This document shows positions 16,039-25,264 of a stretch of DNA of 64,000 nt, one piece after another. A program made the translations under genes and the position numbers. The notes below the pieces were generated by a model, which was not told the DNA's origin, made no database searches, and saw only the letters and a program-made list of their open reading frames with translations. The DNA is from JBBKWU01 sp037969035 (GTDB taxonomy: Bacteria; Pseudomonadota; Alphaproteobacteria; Micavibrionales; Micavibrionaceae). Within the stretch, counting starts at the first letter, position 1; each line of letters opens with the position of its first letter. The DNA is taken from the NCBI GenBank assembly GCA_037969035.1, contig JBBKWU010000014.1, forward strand, positions 1 to 64,000, in the 5' to 3' direction.

Positions 16039-16494
16039 TTATACCCCGACTTCGACCCCGGACCCGTTATTATCGTCTTTATTCTCTGACGATGTGGCCT
16101 CAGAGGCCGCTGATGCGTGACGGCACCAGATTTCGTAGACGGGCTGGATATGCCCTAAAAGTGTATCAAATGCGGCGGCAGGATTATCTTCCCTGTGAAT
16201 TCGCATAAGCGTTGCAAATACGCCGTTATAAAATTTATCGAGAAACTCAGCCGCTTCGCCGCCATTTTTACGGTCAATATGCGATTGCAGCGCTATCAAA
16301 ATATTGTTTGTTTTTTCAATCAGCTTGACCATATCTTCCAGCTGGCCTTCTTGCTGGGCAGTTTTTGCCGCTCTGATATTTTTAATCATGCCTTTATAAA
16401 GTTCAACCACGACATCAAACCCACCCATCGCGGACGTATTTGTGTCTTGATAGGCGTTCACCGCCTTCTTATAGGGGTCATTATTAGTCATCAT
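16039..16494 (-). CDS. fliS: Flagellar export chaperone FliS
   Basis: FliS binds flagellin in the cytoplasm and delivers it to the flagellar export gate. The protein fits in its opening (DPYKKAVNAYQDTNTSAMGG), its four-helix pattern (VVELYKGMIKNIRAAKTAQQ, KTNNILIALQSHID) and its place after fliD. At 151 aa it is a little longer than usual because of an acidic, low-complexity tail (SSENKDDNNGSGVEVGV). Its start overlaps the fliD stop by 11 nt, so translation is coupled. The flagellin partner is two genes upstream. Confidence 0.9.
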   Translation of the reverse strand: MMTNNDPYKKAVNAYQDTNTSAMGGFDVVVELYKGMIKNIRAAKTAQQEGQLEDMVKLIEKTNNILIALQSHIDRKNGGEAAEFLDKFYNGVFATLMRIHREDNPAAAFDTLLGHIQPVYEIWCRHASAASEATSSENKDDNNGSGVEVGV

Positions 16495-18187
16495 CTTTTA
16501 TTCCAAATAGGGCTCTGAGTTGGTTTTTAAGAAGGCGCAATGACTCAAGGTCTGCCTCTAGTTTAGCGTATTTAGTAATAAGTGAATCACGATAGTTTTC
16601 CGCGCGCGCTCTTATCTCCCCCGCCTCTTTAATAAGTTTTGTATTTTCAGTATCCAGATCAAGCTTGCGTATTTGGATTGTGCCGTCGACGCTATTGGTA
16701 TATTGATCAATTTTATTGCTCAATAAATCAGCCAAACCTTGCTTTACAGAAGCATTAATCGTGACACTTGCCGCTGTGCCTTGATAAGAAAAGGTAAGTC
16801 CCTCGTACTGTGTTCCCACCGCACCAATCAAGTTTTTTCCACTGATCGTAAAAGCCGCGCCATCGCCATTGGCCGTAACGCCTGTGATAGTTCCCGCACC
16901 ATCCGTTGTAATATCAAAAACAATATCCTGTGATGGAGCATTTGAATTATTGATCAGCAATCTAAATTCAGCATCATCACTTGTTGAACTTGACGCAAAA
17001 AACGCCTGCACTTCTTCATAATCATTGAGCAATGCGGTATCTAGCTTAACTTCATCAGAAATAACCAAACGGTTATTTGCATCAAACTTAATTCCCAAAT
17101 CACGGATTGTTGTGATAACAGATGAATTCGCACTAAAATCGCCACCTGTGAGCGCACTCATATCAAAAGATAGTTGATCCAAAAGATCATTAGAAAAAAG
17201 CTGCGCATCTTCGGCGACATTACCAGAAGCATCTACTTGTTGGTTTTTCGTGATAAAGTCTCTGAGCGTGTTGTAAGCTTCCAGAAAATCTAAGATTGCT
17301 TCTTTCGCGGACTGTGCGTCATTATCAACATCAACGGTAATAATCGTGCCAGGTGCGGCGCTCCGCACCGTAAATTCAACGCCCGTTAGAACATCGTCAA
17401 AATTATTATCGTCCCGCGCAATGGCTACACCATCAACCTCAATGATGGCTCCCTGCGGTGCTTGAATAATATTATTATAGCCACCGACACCGTCCGTTAC
17501 GCCCGTCAAGTTCAGAACATCATCGCCTGTGACATTGGTCACCTCGATGGCTTTATTTGTATCTTGTGCGGTTAGAACCAACTGAAATTCAGTTTCGGAC
17601 ACTTTCAGAACAGATGCTCTTACGCCCGTTATATCTTTTTGTGCATTAATAAGTGCTGCTGTTTCCTGTAAAGAATCCGTAGCGGCAATATTAATTGTCG
17701 CGATTGCACCGCCAGCCAGACCAATATCAAATGTTCCAGTATAACCGAGATCAGTTGTTTGATCGGCATAGCTTGCGCCACGAACCTTCATTGATTCAGC
17801 GCGCTGTAAAACCTCGATAGAATAAGATCCAACCTCAGCATCTTTATCAACCGCCACCGCCATGATGCCACCGACATTTGAGCCATCAGAGGTGCTTACG
17901 AAAGCGCTGCGCGCCCCGAATACACTTGAATTGGTTGATAACACACTTGCTGGGTTTGTAAGCTTCCCAAGGGCTGTCTGAACATTTTTTGAAAGAGTTT
18001 GCAGCTCTGAATACGCTGCTTTTTTGTTAGAATTATCTGAAATCTGAATGTCGAGTTTATCGGCTTTTTGTGTCTTTAAGGCGACAGAGGCTTCGATCAA
18101 AGCAGATGTATTTAGACCTGATGCCGTACCGGAAATGAATATCCGTGAGCCTGACTGTGATAATGTACCGCCTGAAATCTCTGACAT
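16484..18187 (-). CDS. fliD: Flagellar filament cap protein FliD
   Basis: FliD caps the growing filament and helps flagellin subunits fold into place. The N-terminal FliD domain is seen in ISGTASGLNTSALIEASVAL and DNSNKKAAYSELQTLSKNVQ. The middle contains flagellin-hook-like segments (ALINAQKDITGVRASV) and the C-terminus a long helical coil (KIDQYTNSVDGTIQIRKLDL). The length of 567 aa lies within the family range. It is transcribed with fliS, downstream of the flagellin gene on the same strand; 180 nt separate it from flagellin. Confidence 0.93.
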   Translation of the reverse strand: MSEISGGTLSQSGSRIFISGTASGLNTSALIEASVALKTQKADKLDIQISDNSNKKAAYSELQTLSKNVQTALGKLTNPASVLSTNSSVFGARSAFVSTSDGSNVGGIMAVAVDKDAEVGSYSIEVLQRAESMKVRGASYADQTTDLGYTGTFDIGLAGGAIATINIAATDSLQETAALINAQKDITGVRASVLKVSETEFQLVLTAQDTNKAIEVTNVTGDDVLNLTGVTDGVGGYNNIIQAPQGAIIEVDGVAIARDDNNFDDVLTGVEFTVRSAAPGTIITVDVDNDAQSAKEAILDFLEAYNTLRDFITKNQQVDASGNVAEDAQLFSNDLLDQLSFDMSALTGGDFSANSSVITTIRDLGIKFDANNRLVISDEVKLDTALLNDYEEVQAFFASSSTSDDAEFRLLINNSNAPSQDIVFDITTDGAGTITGVTANGDGAAFTISGKNLIGAVGTQYEGLTFSYQGTAASVTINASVKQGLADLLSNKIDQYTNSVDGTIQIRKLDLDTENTKLIKEAGEIRARAENYRDSLITKYAKLEADLESLRLLKNQLRALFGIKDDD

Positions 18188-18270
18188 TTTACTCCTGCCT
18201 GTTCATTCCGTATCAAATTACATGGTAATAAATTATTTAAATAAGCCATTACGATATAATTATATCATAC

Positions 18271-18300
18271 CCCTCCCCTTGCGGAGAAGAGAAAGGGGGT
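18271..18300. repeat. C/G-tract hairpin between flagellin and fliD
   Basis: The stretch ccctccccttgcgg...aaagggggt can form a stem CCCCTT / AAGGGG around an 11-13-nt loop. It differs sharply from the AT-rich flanks and has the look of a small dispersed repeat, although only one copy was seen here. A second short stem, gcaaacg / cgtttgc, lies at 18334-18353, nearer the flagellin stop, without a strong U run. Confidence 0.35.
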
Positions 18301-18367
18301 AAGGTTTAACCCCTTTCTTATAAATTTTAGGATGCAAACGTTGTGCCGTTTGCGAAAAGACTACGTT

Positions 18368-19177
18368 CTATCTAACGAGGGATAGAAGTGATGTTTTCAT
18401 CTGGTTTGCTTGCGCAAGGCCGGCAATCGCAGCTTCTGTCAGAACTTGGTAGTTCGTGAAGGCTGTTTGCTCGGCAGCAAGGTCAACGTCAGAGATTGAT
18501 GATTTCGCAGCAGCTAGGTTTTCAAGCTGTGTTGCAATCACTTCGCCTTGGAATTCAAAGGCAGATGTCAAAGAACCGACAGTCGCACGATATCCACCAA
18601 GCGTACCAATTGCTGTGTCAATAGTATCAACATCACCAATCGCACCAAAGGCACCTGCGGCTGGAATACCCAAGCCAGCTTGGTCAGCATCAACAGTACT
18701 CAAATCAATAGAAATAACCTGAGCAGAAGCCACACCGACGACCGCGTCCAAGTTGAAAGTACCATCGATCAGGTTTTGACCGTTATAAACTGTCGTTGTT
18801 GCGATGAGGTCAATTTCAGCGACAAGAAGGTCATATTCAGCTTCAATAAAGCCCTGTGATGTTGCATCAACTGTACCAGAGTTCCACTGAGTAGCCAGTG
18901 CTTTCATACGTTGTAGAATTTCACCAGTACGTGCCAAACCACCATCAGCGATCTGAAGCATAGCAGCAACCTGCTGTGTTGTTTGTGCAGCAGTTGTAAG
19001 CGACGTAATGTCTGATTGCAACTGGTCAGCAACAGCTAGACCCGCGGCATCATCAGATGAACGCACGATACGTGAACCACTAGAAATTTTACTTAAAGAT
19101 TGAGATTGTAACGCAGAGTTACGGTTTAGGTAGAATAACGACGAATTCGCCGCTGTGTTTGTTGCGATAACAGGCAT
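18368..19177 (-). CDS. fliC: Flagellin
   Basis: This is the filament subunit. The conserved N-terminal D0/D1 part reads SLSKISSGSRIVRSSDDAAG and the C-terminal helix SDVDLAAEQTAFTNYQVLTE, ending QMKTSLLSLVR. At 269 residues it has little or no variable surface domain, a compact flagellin as in many alphaproteobacteria. A strong AAGGAG site precedes the ATG. It is the only flagellin gene in the window and is divergent from flgD across a 241-nt AT-rich gap in which no promoter was clear enough to call. Confidence 0.95.
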   Translation of the reverse strand: MPVIATNTAANSSLFYLNRNSALQSQSLSKISSGSRIVRSSDDAAGLAVADQLQSDITSLTTAAQTTQQVAAMLQIADGGLARTGEILQRMKALATQWNSGTVDATSQGFIEAEYDLLVAEIDLIATTTVYNGQNLIDGTFNLDAVVGVASAQVISIDLSTVDADQAGLGIPAAGAFGAIGDVDTIDTAIGTLGGYRATVGSLTSAFEFQGEVIATQLENLAAAKSSISDVDLAAEQTAFTNYQVLTEAAIAGLAQANQMKTSLLSLVR

Positions 19178-19418
19178 GATAGATCTCCTTTTCTAAGAAT
19201 CCTGAATATATAAAACCCAACATCCTGTCGGGTGCGCTTTATACTAAAGCTAAAGGTCATCTCTAAATGAAACAAAAACAACCTTATGTTCTGAGTGTAC
19301 CCCAAAACAGTAAACAAAACATAAATTTTTTGGCGGCCTATTTATTTTTTAATTATTTTTATTTTTTCCGCCCCATTTCGGTGAGCTACTGCGTGGTAAT
19401 AGCGAAAGGATAAAAAAC

Positions 19419-20129
19419 ATGGATAGTCTTTCAGTTTTAAATACGCAGAATATTGCGGCTAGTAATAACGTAGGTGTCTCACAACAAACCGCTACCGAGC
19501 GGGCTTCGGAGGATGCGGAAAAGCAAAAAACCGATTTCCTTAAGTTGCTTTTGACACAATTAGAAAATCAGAACCCTCTTGACCCTATGGATACAGATGA
19601 GTGGGCTGCACAGTTAACGCGCTTCTCTATATTAGAGCAAGGTATCACAACAAACGCCAACTTAACTGTTACCAATGACCTTCTCACGAAGAACAGCAAC
19701 AACACGACACTCTCTTATATAGGAGAGGAAGTTGAAGTGTCTTCGAATACAACACCATCACAAAGTGGTGCTGCGAAGTGGTCATATAGTATCAACGGCA
19801 CAGCAGCCGATGTGAAGCTAACGGTTCTGGATAAGAACGGAACGATTGTTCACACCCAAGATGGTCTTATAAGTGCTGGCGTTCACGACTTCACACTTGA
19901 TACATCCACGCTAGGGCTAAGCGAAGGTGAACCGCTAGAGCTTGTCATCGCGGCACGTGATGCAAGCGACAAAGTGCTTAAGAACAATGTAACATCTAAC
20001 GCCAGTATCGACGGCGTCTGGACGAACGACACGAGCACATATCTTACAGCAGGTGCTGTTTCTTATCGCATTGAAGATATTTTAAAAGTCGCAAAACTTG
20101 CGCAAAACACTCAACCCCAAACACCATAA
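19419..20129 (+). CDS. flgD: Flagellar hook-capping protein FlgD
   Basis: FlgD sits at the tip of the growing hook and lets FlgE assemble. The conserved N-terminal block is clear: KQKTDFLKLLLTQLENQNPL followed by DPMDTDEWAAQLTRFSILEQ (about residues 35-75). The C-terminal half holds the Ig/tudor-like beta domains (KLTVLDKNGTIVHTQDG). The length of 236 aa is normal. It heads the rightward operon flgD-flgE-unknown-unknown-flgK-flgL-FlgN-like, with 24 nt to flgE. Confidence 0.93.
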   Translation: MDSLSVLNTQNIAASNNVGVSQQTATERASEDAEKQKTDFLKLLLTQLENQNPLDPMDTDEWAAQLTRFSILEQGITTNANLTVTNDLLTKNSNNTTLSYIGEEVEVSSNTTPSQSGAAKWSYSINGTAADVKLTVLDKNGTIVHTQDGLISAGVHDFTLDTSTLGLSEGEPLELVIAARDASDKVLKNNVTSNASIDGVWTNDTSTYLTAGAVSYRIEDILKVAKLAQNTQPQTP

Positions 20130-20153
20130 TTTTAGAGTAGAAGGAGAAAAACC

Positions 20154-21476
20154 ATGAGTTTAGGAAGTGCATTAAATTCGGCTGTATCAGGTTTGAATGC
20201 TCAGAGTACCGCTATCGCAGCAGTATCCGAGAACATTGCAAACGTGAGTACCACAGCCTACAAAAAACGTGAAATCAGCTTTCAATCGCTGATTACAGGT
20301 ACGAGCGCATCATCATCACAAAACCAAGTCGGTGGCGGCGTCACCTATAGCACGAGCCAAGGCCTCACAGAACAAGGCCTTGTACAAAACACTGGAAAAT
20401 CAACCAACATCGCCATTAGCGGCCAAGGCTTCTTTGTCGTCACTGACGATCCAAATGCCCAACCATCTGGCTATCAATACACACGTAATGGTGACTTTGA
20501 TACCAATGAGCAAGGCCTTTTGGTTAACAATGAAGGTATGATTTTGCTCGGTCAACGTACAGATGATGACGGCAACGTAACCGCCACCAACAGCAATGAC
20601 TTGAACTCGCTGATACCGATTGATTTGAATACAATCAGTGGTACAGCTGGCTCAACATCACAGGTCGAGATGGACATCAACTTACCTGCAGATAGCGCGA
20701 TTAACACTGGCGCACCTGGTGATCCGGAATACACAACAGCGTTCGAATTCTTCGATGCTCTTGGTACAAGCCATACAATCGAAGCGACCTTTATCAAGAC
20801 AGCGATCAATACATGGGACGTTACATACATAGACCCATATATTACGTCACTTGGTTCAGCCTCACCGTCTTCTGGTGCTGGTGTTGCGGGAACGCAAACG
20901 ATTGTGTTTAACGGCGATGGTTCAATCAACACGATTGATGGCGCACCTGCGCAGCCATTCAACATATCTGTAACAGGCCTCACATCTGGCGCGAATGACT
21001 TAACGTTTGAACTGGATATGGGTACACAAAGCCTGTTCGACGGCTTAACACAGTTCAACTCAAGCACCGCTACACCTGATCTTGAAATTACAAAGATCGA
21101 TCAGGATGGTGTTCGCTTTGGTCAGTTGAGTGGCATCGAAATTGATAATGCCGGTACAGTCACCGCGTTATTTGATAACGGTGTTCGTCGTCCGATTTTC
21201 CAAATACCAATCGCTACATTCTCAAACCCTGATGGCTTGATCAACGTGAAAGGCACTGTTTACGACGAGAACGAACGTGCTGGTAACGTGAACTTACGCC
21301 GCCCTGGTCAAGGTAATGCGGGTGATATATCCGCCACATCACTCGAGCTTTCCACGGTTGATACGTCTGAAGAGTTCAACAAGATGATTGTTGCACAACA
21401 GGCTTACTCTTCTGCGGCACAGGTCGTGAGTACAGTAGACGAGCTTTTCCAAACACTCATTAATGCGGTACAATAA
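20154..21476 (+). CDS. flgE: Flagellar hook protein FlgE
   Basis: FlgE builds the flexible hook. The N-terminus SALNSAVSGLNAQSTAIAAV followed by SENIANVSTTAYKKREISFQ is the flagellar rod/hook signature. The C-terminus EFNKMIVAQQAYSSAAQVVS closes the D0 coiled coil. In between are the beta-rich D1/D2 domains (GQGFFVVTDDP, YTRNGDFDTNEQGLLVNNEG). It has 440 residues and a strong AAGGAG ribosome site. It is the second gene of the rightward operon. Confidence 0.95.
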   Translation: MSLGSALNSAVSGLNAQSTAIAAVSENIANVSTTAYKKREISFQSLITGTSASSSQNQVGGGVTYSTSQGLTEQGLVQNTGKSTNIAISGQGFFVVTDDPNAQPSGYQYTRNGDFDTNEQGLLVNNEGMILLGQRTDDDGNVTATNSNDLNSLIPIDLNTISGTAGSTSQVEMDINLPADSAINTGAPGDPEYTTAFEFFDALGTSHTIEATFIKTAINTWDVTYIDPYITSLGSASPSSGAGVAGTQTIVFNGDGSINTIDGAPAQPFNISVTGLTSGANDLTFELDMGTQSLFDGLTQFNSSTATPDLEITKIDQDGVRFGQLSGIEIDNAGTVTALFDNGVRRPIFQIPIATFSNPDGLINVKGTVYDENERAGNVNLRRPGQGNAGDISATSLELSTVDTSEEFNKMIVAQQAYSSAAQVVSTVDELFQTLINAVQ

Positions 21477-21512
21477 TAAGTAACCACTATTAATGAATAA
21501 AGGAATGAACAA

Positions 21513-21812
21513 ATGAATGAAGTCGCCCGGATTATAGAGATTTATGAGAAAAATGGCATTGATGGCCTACTCGCAAGCCCCTCTATACCGGACGACATCA
21601 GAAAAATAAGTACAAAGATGGATACGCTCGATGATGCGACAAAGACCAAAGTCGAAGCCATATTAAGAGAAGTCCTTATGGGCACCGATGAACGCATCAC
21701 CAAGATTGAAAACGAGATTATTAAAGAACAGCAGAACCTTAGACAGTCACAAGACAACGCGGATGCCTGCATAGCATACTTAAATTCCGCACAAACAGGA
21801 GAGAAAGAATGA
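21513..21812 (+). CDS. Unknown helical protein in the flagellar operon (99 aa)
   Basis: The 99 residues are almost all helical and acidic. The second half forms a likely coiled coil (TDERITKIENEIIKEQQNLR). There is one Cys (DACIAYLNS) and no signal or membrane segment. The gene lies between flgE and flgK, and its end overlaps the next gene by 4 nt (ATGA). That position and the small helical form resemble export chaperones or rod-length regulators, but I recognise no family, so a flagellar assembly role is inference. Confidence 0.65.
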   Translation: MNEVARIIEIYEKNGIDGLLASPSIPDDIRKISTKMDTLDDATKTKVEAILREVLMGTDERITKIENEIIKEQQNLRQSQDNADACIAYLNSAQTGEKE

Positions 21813-22192
21813 CACTTGATGAAATCATAATCTCCGGCAGCCTTTCTGAGGCACTTTCTGCGAATATTTATAGTTTTGATGCTCTTTGCACACGTTTAAA
21901 TGCTTTGACAGAGATGGAGAATATGACACTGGCCTCCGACGGTGCTTTTGCAGACACCGCATATTCAATTACAAAAAATATGCTACTCCGCACCTTCGAA
22001 AAACAGGCTCATCAAATGTTTGAACTTATCTCTAATGAAATACCGCCGAATGTAGATGCGCTGCACTATTTTTCGGACAAGTTGGAAAACATATACAACC
22101 AACTAAAAGTAAACACGGAACTACAGCTCGGCATTATGCGCGAGATTAATAGAGTTTTAGCCTTACAGGAGGCACCAAGATCATGTCATTAA
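21809..22192 (+). CDS. Unknown helical protein upstream of flgK (127 aa)
   Basis: This cytoplasmic, helical protein begins MTLDEIIISGSLSEALSANI. Its start overlaps the previous gene by 4 nt and its end overlaps flgK by 10 nt, so the three are translationally coupled. Small proteins placed directly before flgK are often FlgN-type chaperones for FlgK and FlgL, and the length fits. However, the sequence does not clearly match FlgN, and a better FlgN-like candidate follows flgL. The role is therefore open. Confidence 0.65.
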   Translation: MTLDEIIISGSLSEALSANIYSFDALCTRLNALTEMENMTLASDGAFADTAYSITKNMLLRTFEKQAHQMFELISNEIPPNVDALHYFSDKLENIYNQLKVNTELQLGIMREINRVLALQEAPRSCH

Positions 22193-23922
22193 CAAGTTCG
22201 CTATATACATCGTTCGCAGGGCTACGCAATACGGAATCACAGATCACCGTGAGCGCCAACAACGTGACGAATGCTGACAAAGCGGGATACACCCGCAAGC
22301 AATATTCACCAGAATACGGCATATCAGGCCTCGGCTCCGTCCCTGTCGGCGGCACAGTCACAACCATATTATTCGACCCGTTTCTGTTTGAAAAAGTGAT
22401 CGAAGATACAAGCATCGCCGCTAGCAACAGCACCATTGCTGAGTATTTGGATCGCTATGCTGATCGTCTCGGCACAATCAGTGGCGGTAACACATTAAGC
22501 GCCTCAGTCGATGATTTGGCCTCTGCCCTTGATCAACTCGCGCTCACCCCTGAAGATAACGCCTTAAAAGCACAAGTTATAAGTGCTGCAGAAGAAGTGG
22601 CATTCCAATTACGTCAACTTTCCAACACAGTGCAAGGCTTACGCGGCGAAGCTGATAGTGAAATCAATGAATCTGTCAATAATATCAATAACTCGCTAAA
22701 CAAAATTGATCGATTAAATAAAGAAATCGCACTCGCCAGCGTTACAGGTCGTAGCGTTGCGGAATTAGAGGACGATCGCAATCTGGAGCTCGAAAACCTA
22801 TCTTCCGAAATCGAAATAAATTATTTCTTCGACAGCAACAACCAAGTTAAAATTTATACCGACGGGCGCCCTCTTTTGACGTCAAATCCGCACTTGCTGA
22901 GTTTCTCGCCAGCATCCGCATCATTTGACAGCACAGCCGTTTACCCTGGTGGCTTATCTGGCGTCACAGTGGATGGCGCAGACATTACCGCAAACATTGA
23001 TGGTGGCCGCTTAAACGGTTTACTGAGCATTCGTGATGGTCTTTTGGTGCAAGAGCAAGAGAAGTTAAACGCTTTCGCAAATACGATGAGCGACCAGTTA
23101 AACTCTCTTTTGAACACAGGTGCTTCCGCACAACCACGCCCAGAGATGGTCGGCGACCTTTCTGGCTTGGCTGGCGGCACGGCACTCACAGGCTCTGGCA
23201 CCATGCGCATTGCGCTGACCGATGCCAATGGTGTTGTTAATAATGTGGCGACCCTAAACCTTGCAGGCTTTGCGACAGTCAATGATTTGATCGTCGGCAT
23301 CAATGCCGCACTCGGCCCTGACTTAACAGCCAGCTTGAACGGTGATGGCGAACTCGTTCTTACCGCCAATAACGCAGGCGAAGGTGTTTCTATTAATCAG
23401 CTCACCAGTGACATGGGCGGCGGCGAGTCATTTGGACAATTCTTCGGGTTGAATGACCTGTTTACGGGCATACTCGGTGCGGAAGATATCCAAGTCAGCG
23501 AATATTTACGCAACGGTAGCGAATATTTAGCAACAGGCGGCCTTAATGCCACAGCCGTTATCGGTGATGTTGGCGTAACGCCGGGTGATGGCTCGCTATC
23601 AAAGGCCATGAACGAAGTATTCACGGCGGCTGTCGCCTTTGGCGCAGCAGGTAACTTTGCCGCACAAAACGAGACATTAGACGTCTACGCCGACAAAATA
23701 ATGTCCGATGCCGCGAACCGCGCAAACAACGCCGCACAAAAGGCTGAGACCGTTCTATTTTTATTAGATCAAACAAAATCTACCCTTCAGAACCTCACAG
23801 GTGTTAATATAGATGAAGAGATGACAAAAATTGTTGATCTAGAAGCAAGATACCAAGCCGCCGCAACAGTGATATCGACGATATCTGATCTGTTTGACGA
23901 ACTCATCGCGGCAGTAAGGTAA
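22183..23922 (+). CDS. flgK: Flagellar hook-filament junction protein FlgK (HAP1)
   Basis: FlgK is the first junction protein between hook and filament. The N-terminus SLYTSFAGLRNTESQITVSA then NNVTNADKAGYTRKQYSPEY is typical, as is the C-terminal coil VNIDEEMTKIVDLEARYQAA (family motif 'GVNLDEE... YQA'). The middle (about residues 95-200) includes a long helical part with EDNALKAQVISAAEEVAFQL. The length of 579 aa is usual. Its AGGAGG ribosome site (around 22168) lies inside the upstream gene. Confidence 0.95.
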   Translation: MSLTSSLYTSFAGLRNTESQITVSANNVTNADKAGYTRKQYSPEYGISGLGSVPVGGTVTTILFDPFLFEKVIEDTSIAASNSTIAEYLDRYADRLGTISGGNTLSASVDDLASALDQLALTPEDNALKAQVISAAEEVAFQLRQLSNTVQGLRGEADSEINESVNNINNSLNKIDRLNKEIALASVTGRSVAELEDDRNLELENLSSEIEINYFFDSNNQVKIYTDGRPLLTSNPHLLSFSPASASFDSTAVYPGGLSGVTVDGADITANIDGGRLNGLLSIRDGLLVQEQEKLNAFANTMSDQLNSLLNTGASAQPRPEMVGDLSGLAGGTALTGSGTMRIALTDANGVVNNVATLNLAGFATVNDLIVGINAALGPDLTASLNGDGELVLTANNAGEGVSINQLTSDMGGGESFGQFFGLNDLFTGILGAEDIQVSEYLRNGSEYLATGGLNATAVIGDVGVTPGDGSLSKAMNEVFTAAVAFGAAGNFAAQNETLDVYADKIMSDAANRANNAAQKAETVLFLLDQTKSTLQNLTGVNIDEEMTKIVDLEARYQAAATVISTISDLFDELIAAVR

Positions 23923-23934
23923 AGGAGCACAATT

Positions 23935-24837
23935 ATGGTTGACCGCATAGCAAGCTTTGCACAGACAAATAGACTGATTAACAATAATCTGTCCATTCAG
24001 TCCAAATACGCCGAAGGACAAATACAGCTCTCTAGTGGCTTTAAGTCCGACACATACCAAGGCATCGCAACAGACACAAACAAGATTCTAAATTTAGAGT
24101 CTGAATCCAAACGAATAGCTACGCAAACGGCCAATGCCGAAACCGCGCTTAATCGCGCCGAAATAGCCTTTGACGCTTACGGCAGCATCCTAACTGTCGG
24201 CCAATCATTCATCGCCGATTTGCGTAACGCAATAAACCAGTTTTCATCGGCAGCACAACTCCAAGAAATCGCACAGCACAATATTGACCAGACAGCGTCA
24301 ATCTTGAACTCAACTGTTGCTGGTCGCTTTATATTTGCAGGTGCCGCGACAAAAACAGCACCCGTGGATTTAAATGCTGCGGGCTTTGGTGGCGCATTAC
24401 CGCCATCCGCGCCCAACACGAATTACTATCAAGGCGATGACTTTGTTCAATCTGTCGAAATTTCCGATAACTTCACCATTAACTATGGCGTACGCGCCAA
24501 TGACCCTGCGCTTGAACAAATTATTCGTGCCTATGATCTGGCGAGAACATCACCAGGTAATCTCGCGGCGTTGAACGAAGCTTTGGGATTACTTGAAACA
24601 GGACTTGATGATCTGGCTGTTGCAAAGGCAAATATCTCGCAAAATTCACAAACGCTTGATCGCCGTATCTTGGAAAACAAAGAGCAATTGAACTTGGTCG
24701 ATGGTATTATTTCCGGCTTGAAAGAAGTTGATTTGGCTGAGGTTTCAATTAAACTTCAAGAGTATGAGTCACAGCTCGAAGCCTCTTACGCTGTCACAAC
24801 CAAGCTTCTAAGACTTAACATCGCCGACTATATTTAA
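23935..24837 (+). CDS. flgL: Flagellar hook-filament junction protein FlgL (HAP3)
   Basis: FlgL is the second junction protein, next to flagellin. It shows the flagellin-like ends: N-terminal NNNLSIQSKYAEGQIQLSSG and C-terminal KEVDLAEVSIKLQEYESQLE followed by ASYAVTTKLLRLNIADYI. The central block NSTVAGRFIFAGAATKTAPV is the usual FlgL 'G-R-F-x-F-x-G' motif. It has 300 residues and follows flgK by 12 nt. Confidence 0.93.
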   Translation: MVDRIASFAQTNRLINNNLSIQSKYAEGQIQLSSGFKSDTYQGIATDTNKILNLESESKRIATQTANAETALNRAEIAFDAYGSILTVGQSFIADLRNAINQFSSAAQLQEIAQHNIDQTASILNSTVAGRFIFAGAATKTAPVDLNAAGFGGALPPSAPNTNYYQGDDFVQSVEISDNFTINYGVRANDPALEQIIRAYDLARTSPGNLAALNEALGLLETGLDDLAVAKANISQNSQTLDRRILENKEQLNLVDGIISGLKEVDLAEVSIKLQEYESQLEASYAVTTKLLRLNIADYI

Positions 24838-24849
24838 AGGATTGAATAA

Positions 24850-25215
24850 ATGACTAAAGACAACACCGCCCCAAAAATCTTGCCGCAAGACACTGCACAG
24901 GCATTGAAAGACATTATTTCGATCACTAAAAAAGTCATTGAAAGCTACGAGAACGAGACAAACGCTGTGGCACTCGGCAATGATGCTATTTTCCTTGAAA
25001 GCACAAAAAGTAAAATGGATATGGGCGCGTTGTACCAAAAAGCCGCAAATGAATTTATGGAGCGCGAAAAAGAATTTACAGCCTTTGGCGGTACAGATAT
25101 GCAGGAACTCATCAACCTGCAGCACAAACTTAAAGCCGAAGCACAGATCAACATGAACTATCTTGAACAAGTTGAAAACCGCGCTCGTGCCAAGGTCGAA
25201 GGCGCACTCAAGTAA
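24850..25215 (+). CDS. FlgN-like flagellar chaperone candidate (121 aa)
   Basis: The protein is helical throughout, with the pattern of FlgN proteins: an early helix ALKDIISITKKVIESYENET, a polar break (LGNDAIFLESTKSKMDM), then long helices. FlgN binds FlgK and FlgL before export. The gene follows flgL by 12 nt as the last gene of the operon, and a short stem after its stop may end transcription. No membrane segment, signal peptide or cysteine is present. The match is by pattern and position, not by a decisive motif. Confidence 0.65.
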   Translation: MTKDNTAPKILPQDTAQALKDIISITKKVIESYENETNAVALGNDAIFLESTKSKMDMGALYQKAANEFMEREKEFTAFGGTDMQELINLQHKLKAEAQINMNYLEQVENRARAKVEGALK

Positions 25216-25218
25216 CGC

Positions 25219-25232
25219 AGGGCAAACGCCCT
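25219..25232. terminator. Possible weak terminator between convergent genes
   Basis: A stem agggc / gccct with loop aaac lies just after the stop at 25215, with a T-rich stretch only about 8 nt further on. The stem is short, so termination is uncertain. Confidence 0.35.
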
Positions 25233-25264
25233 CCTCCTAATATTTTATTTTTAGAATCGAGAGC

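Noticed and set aside
18334..18353. gcaaacg / cgtttgc stem after flagellin as a terminator
   Set aside because: The stem is 7 bp with no U run on the minus strand, so the evidence is too weak for a separate call.
19325..19375. AT-rich stretch with ggcgg / ccgcc arms between flagellin and flgD
   Set aside because: The arms are 5 nt and the loop is over 30 nt; no promoter or sigma-54 motif could be supported.
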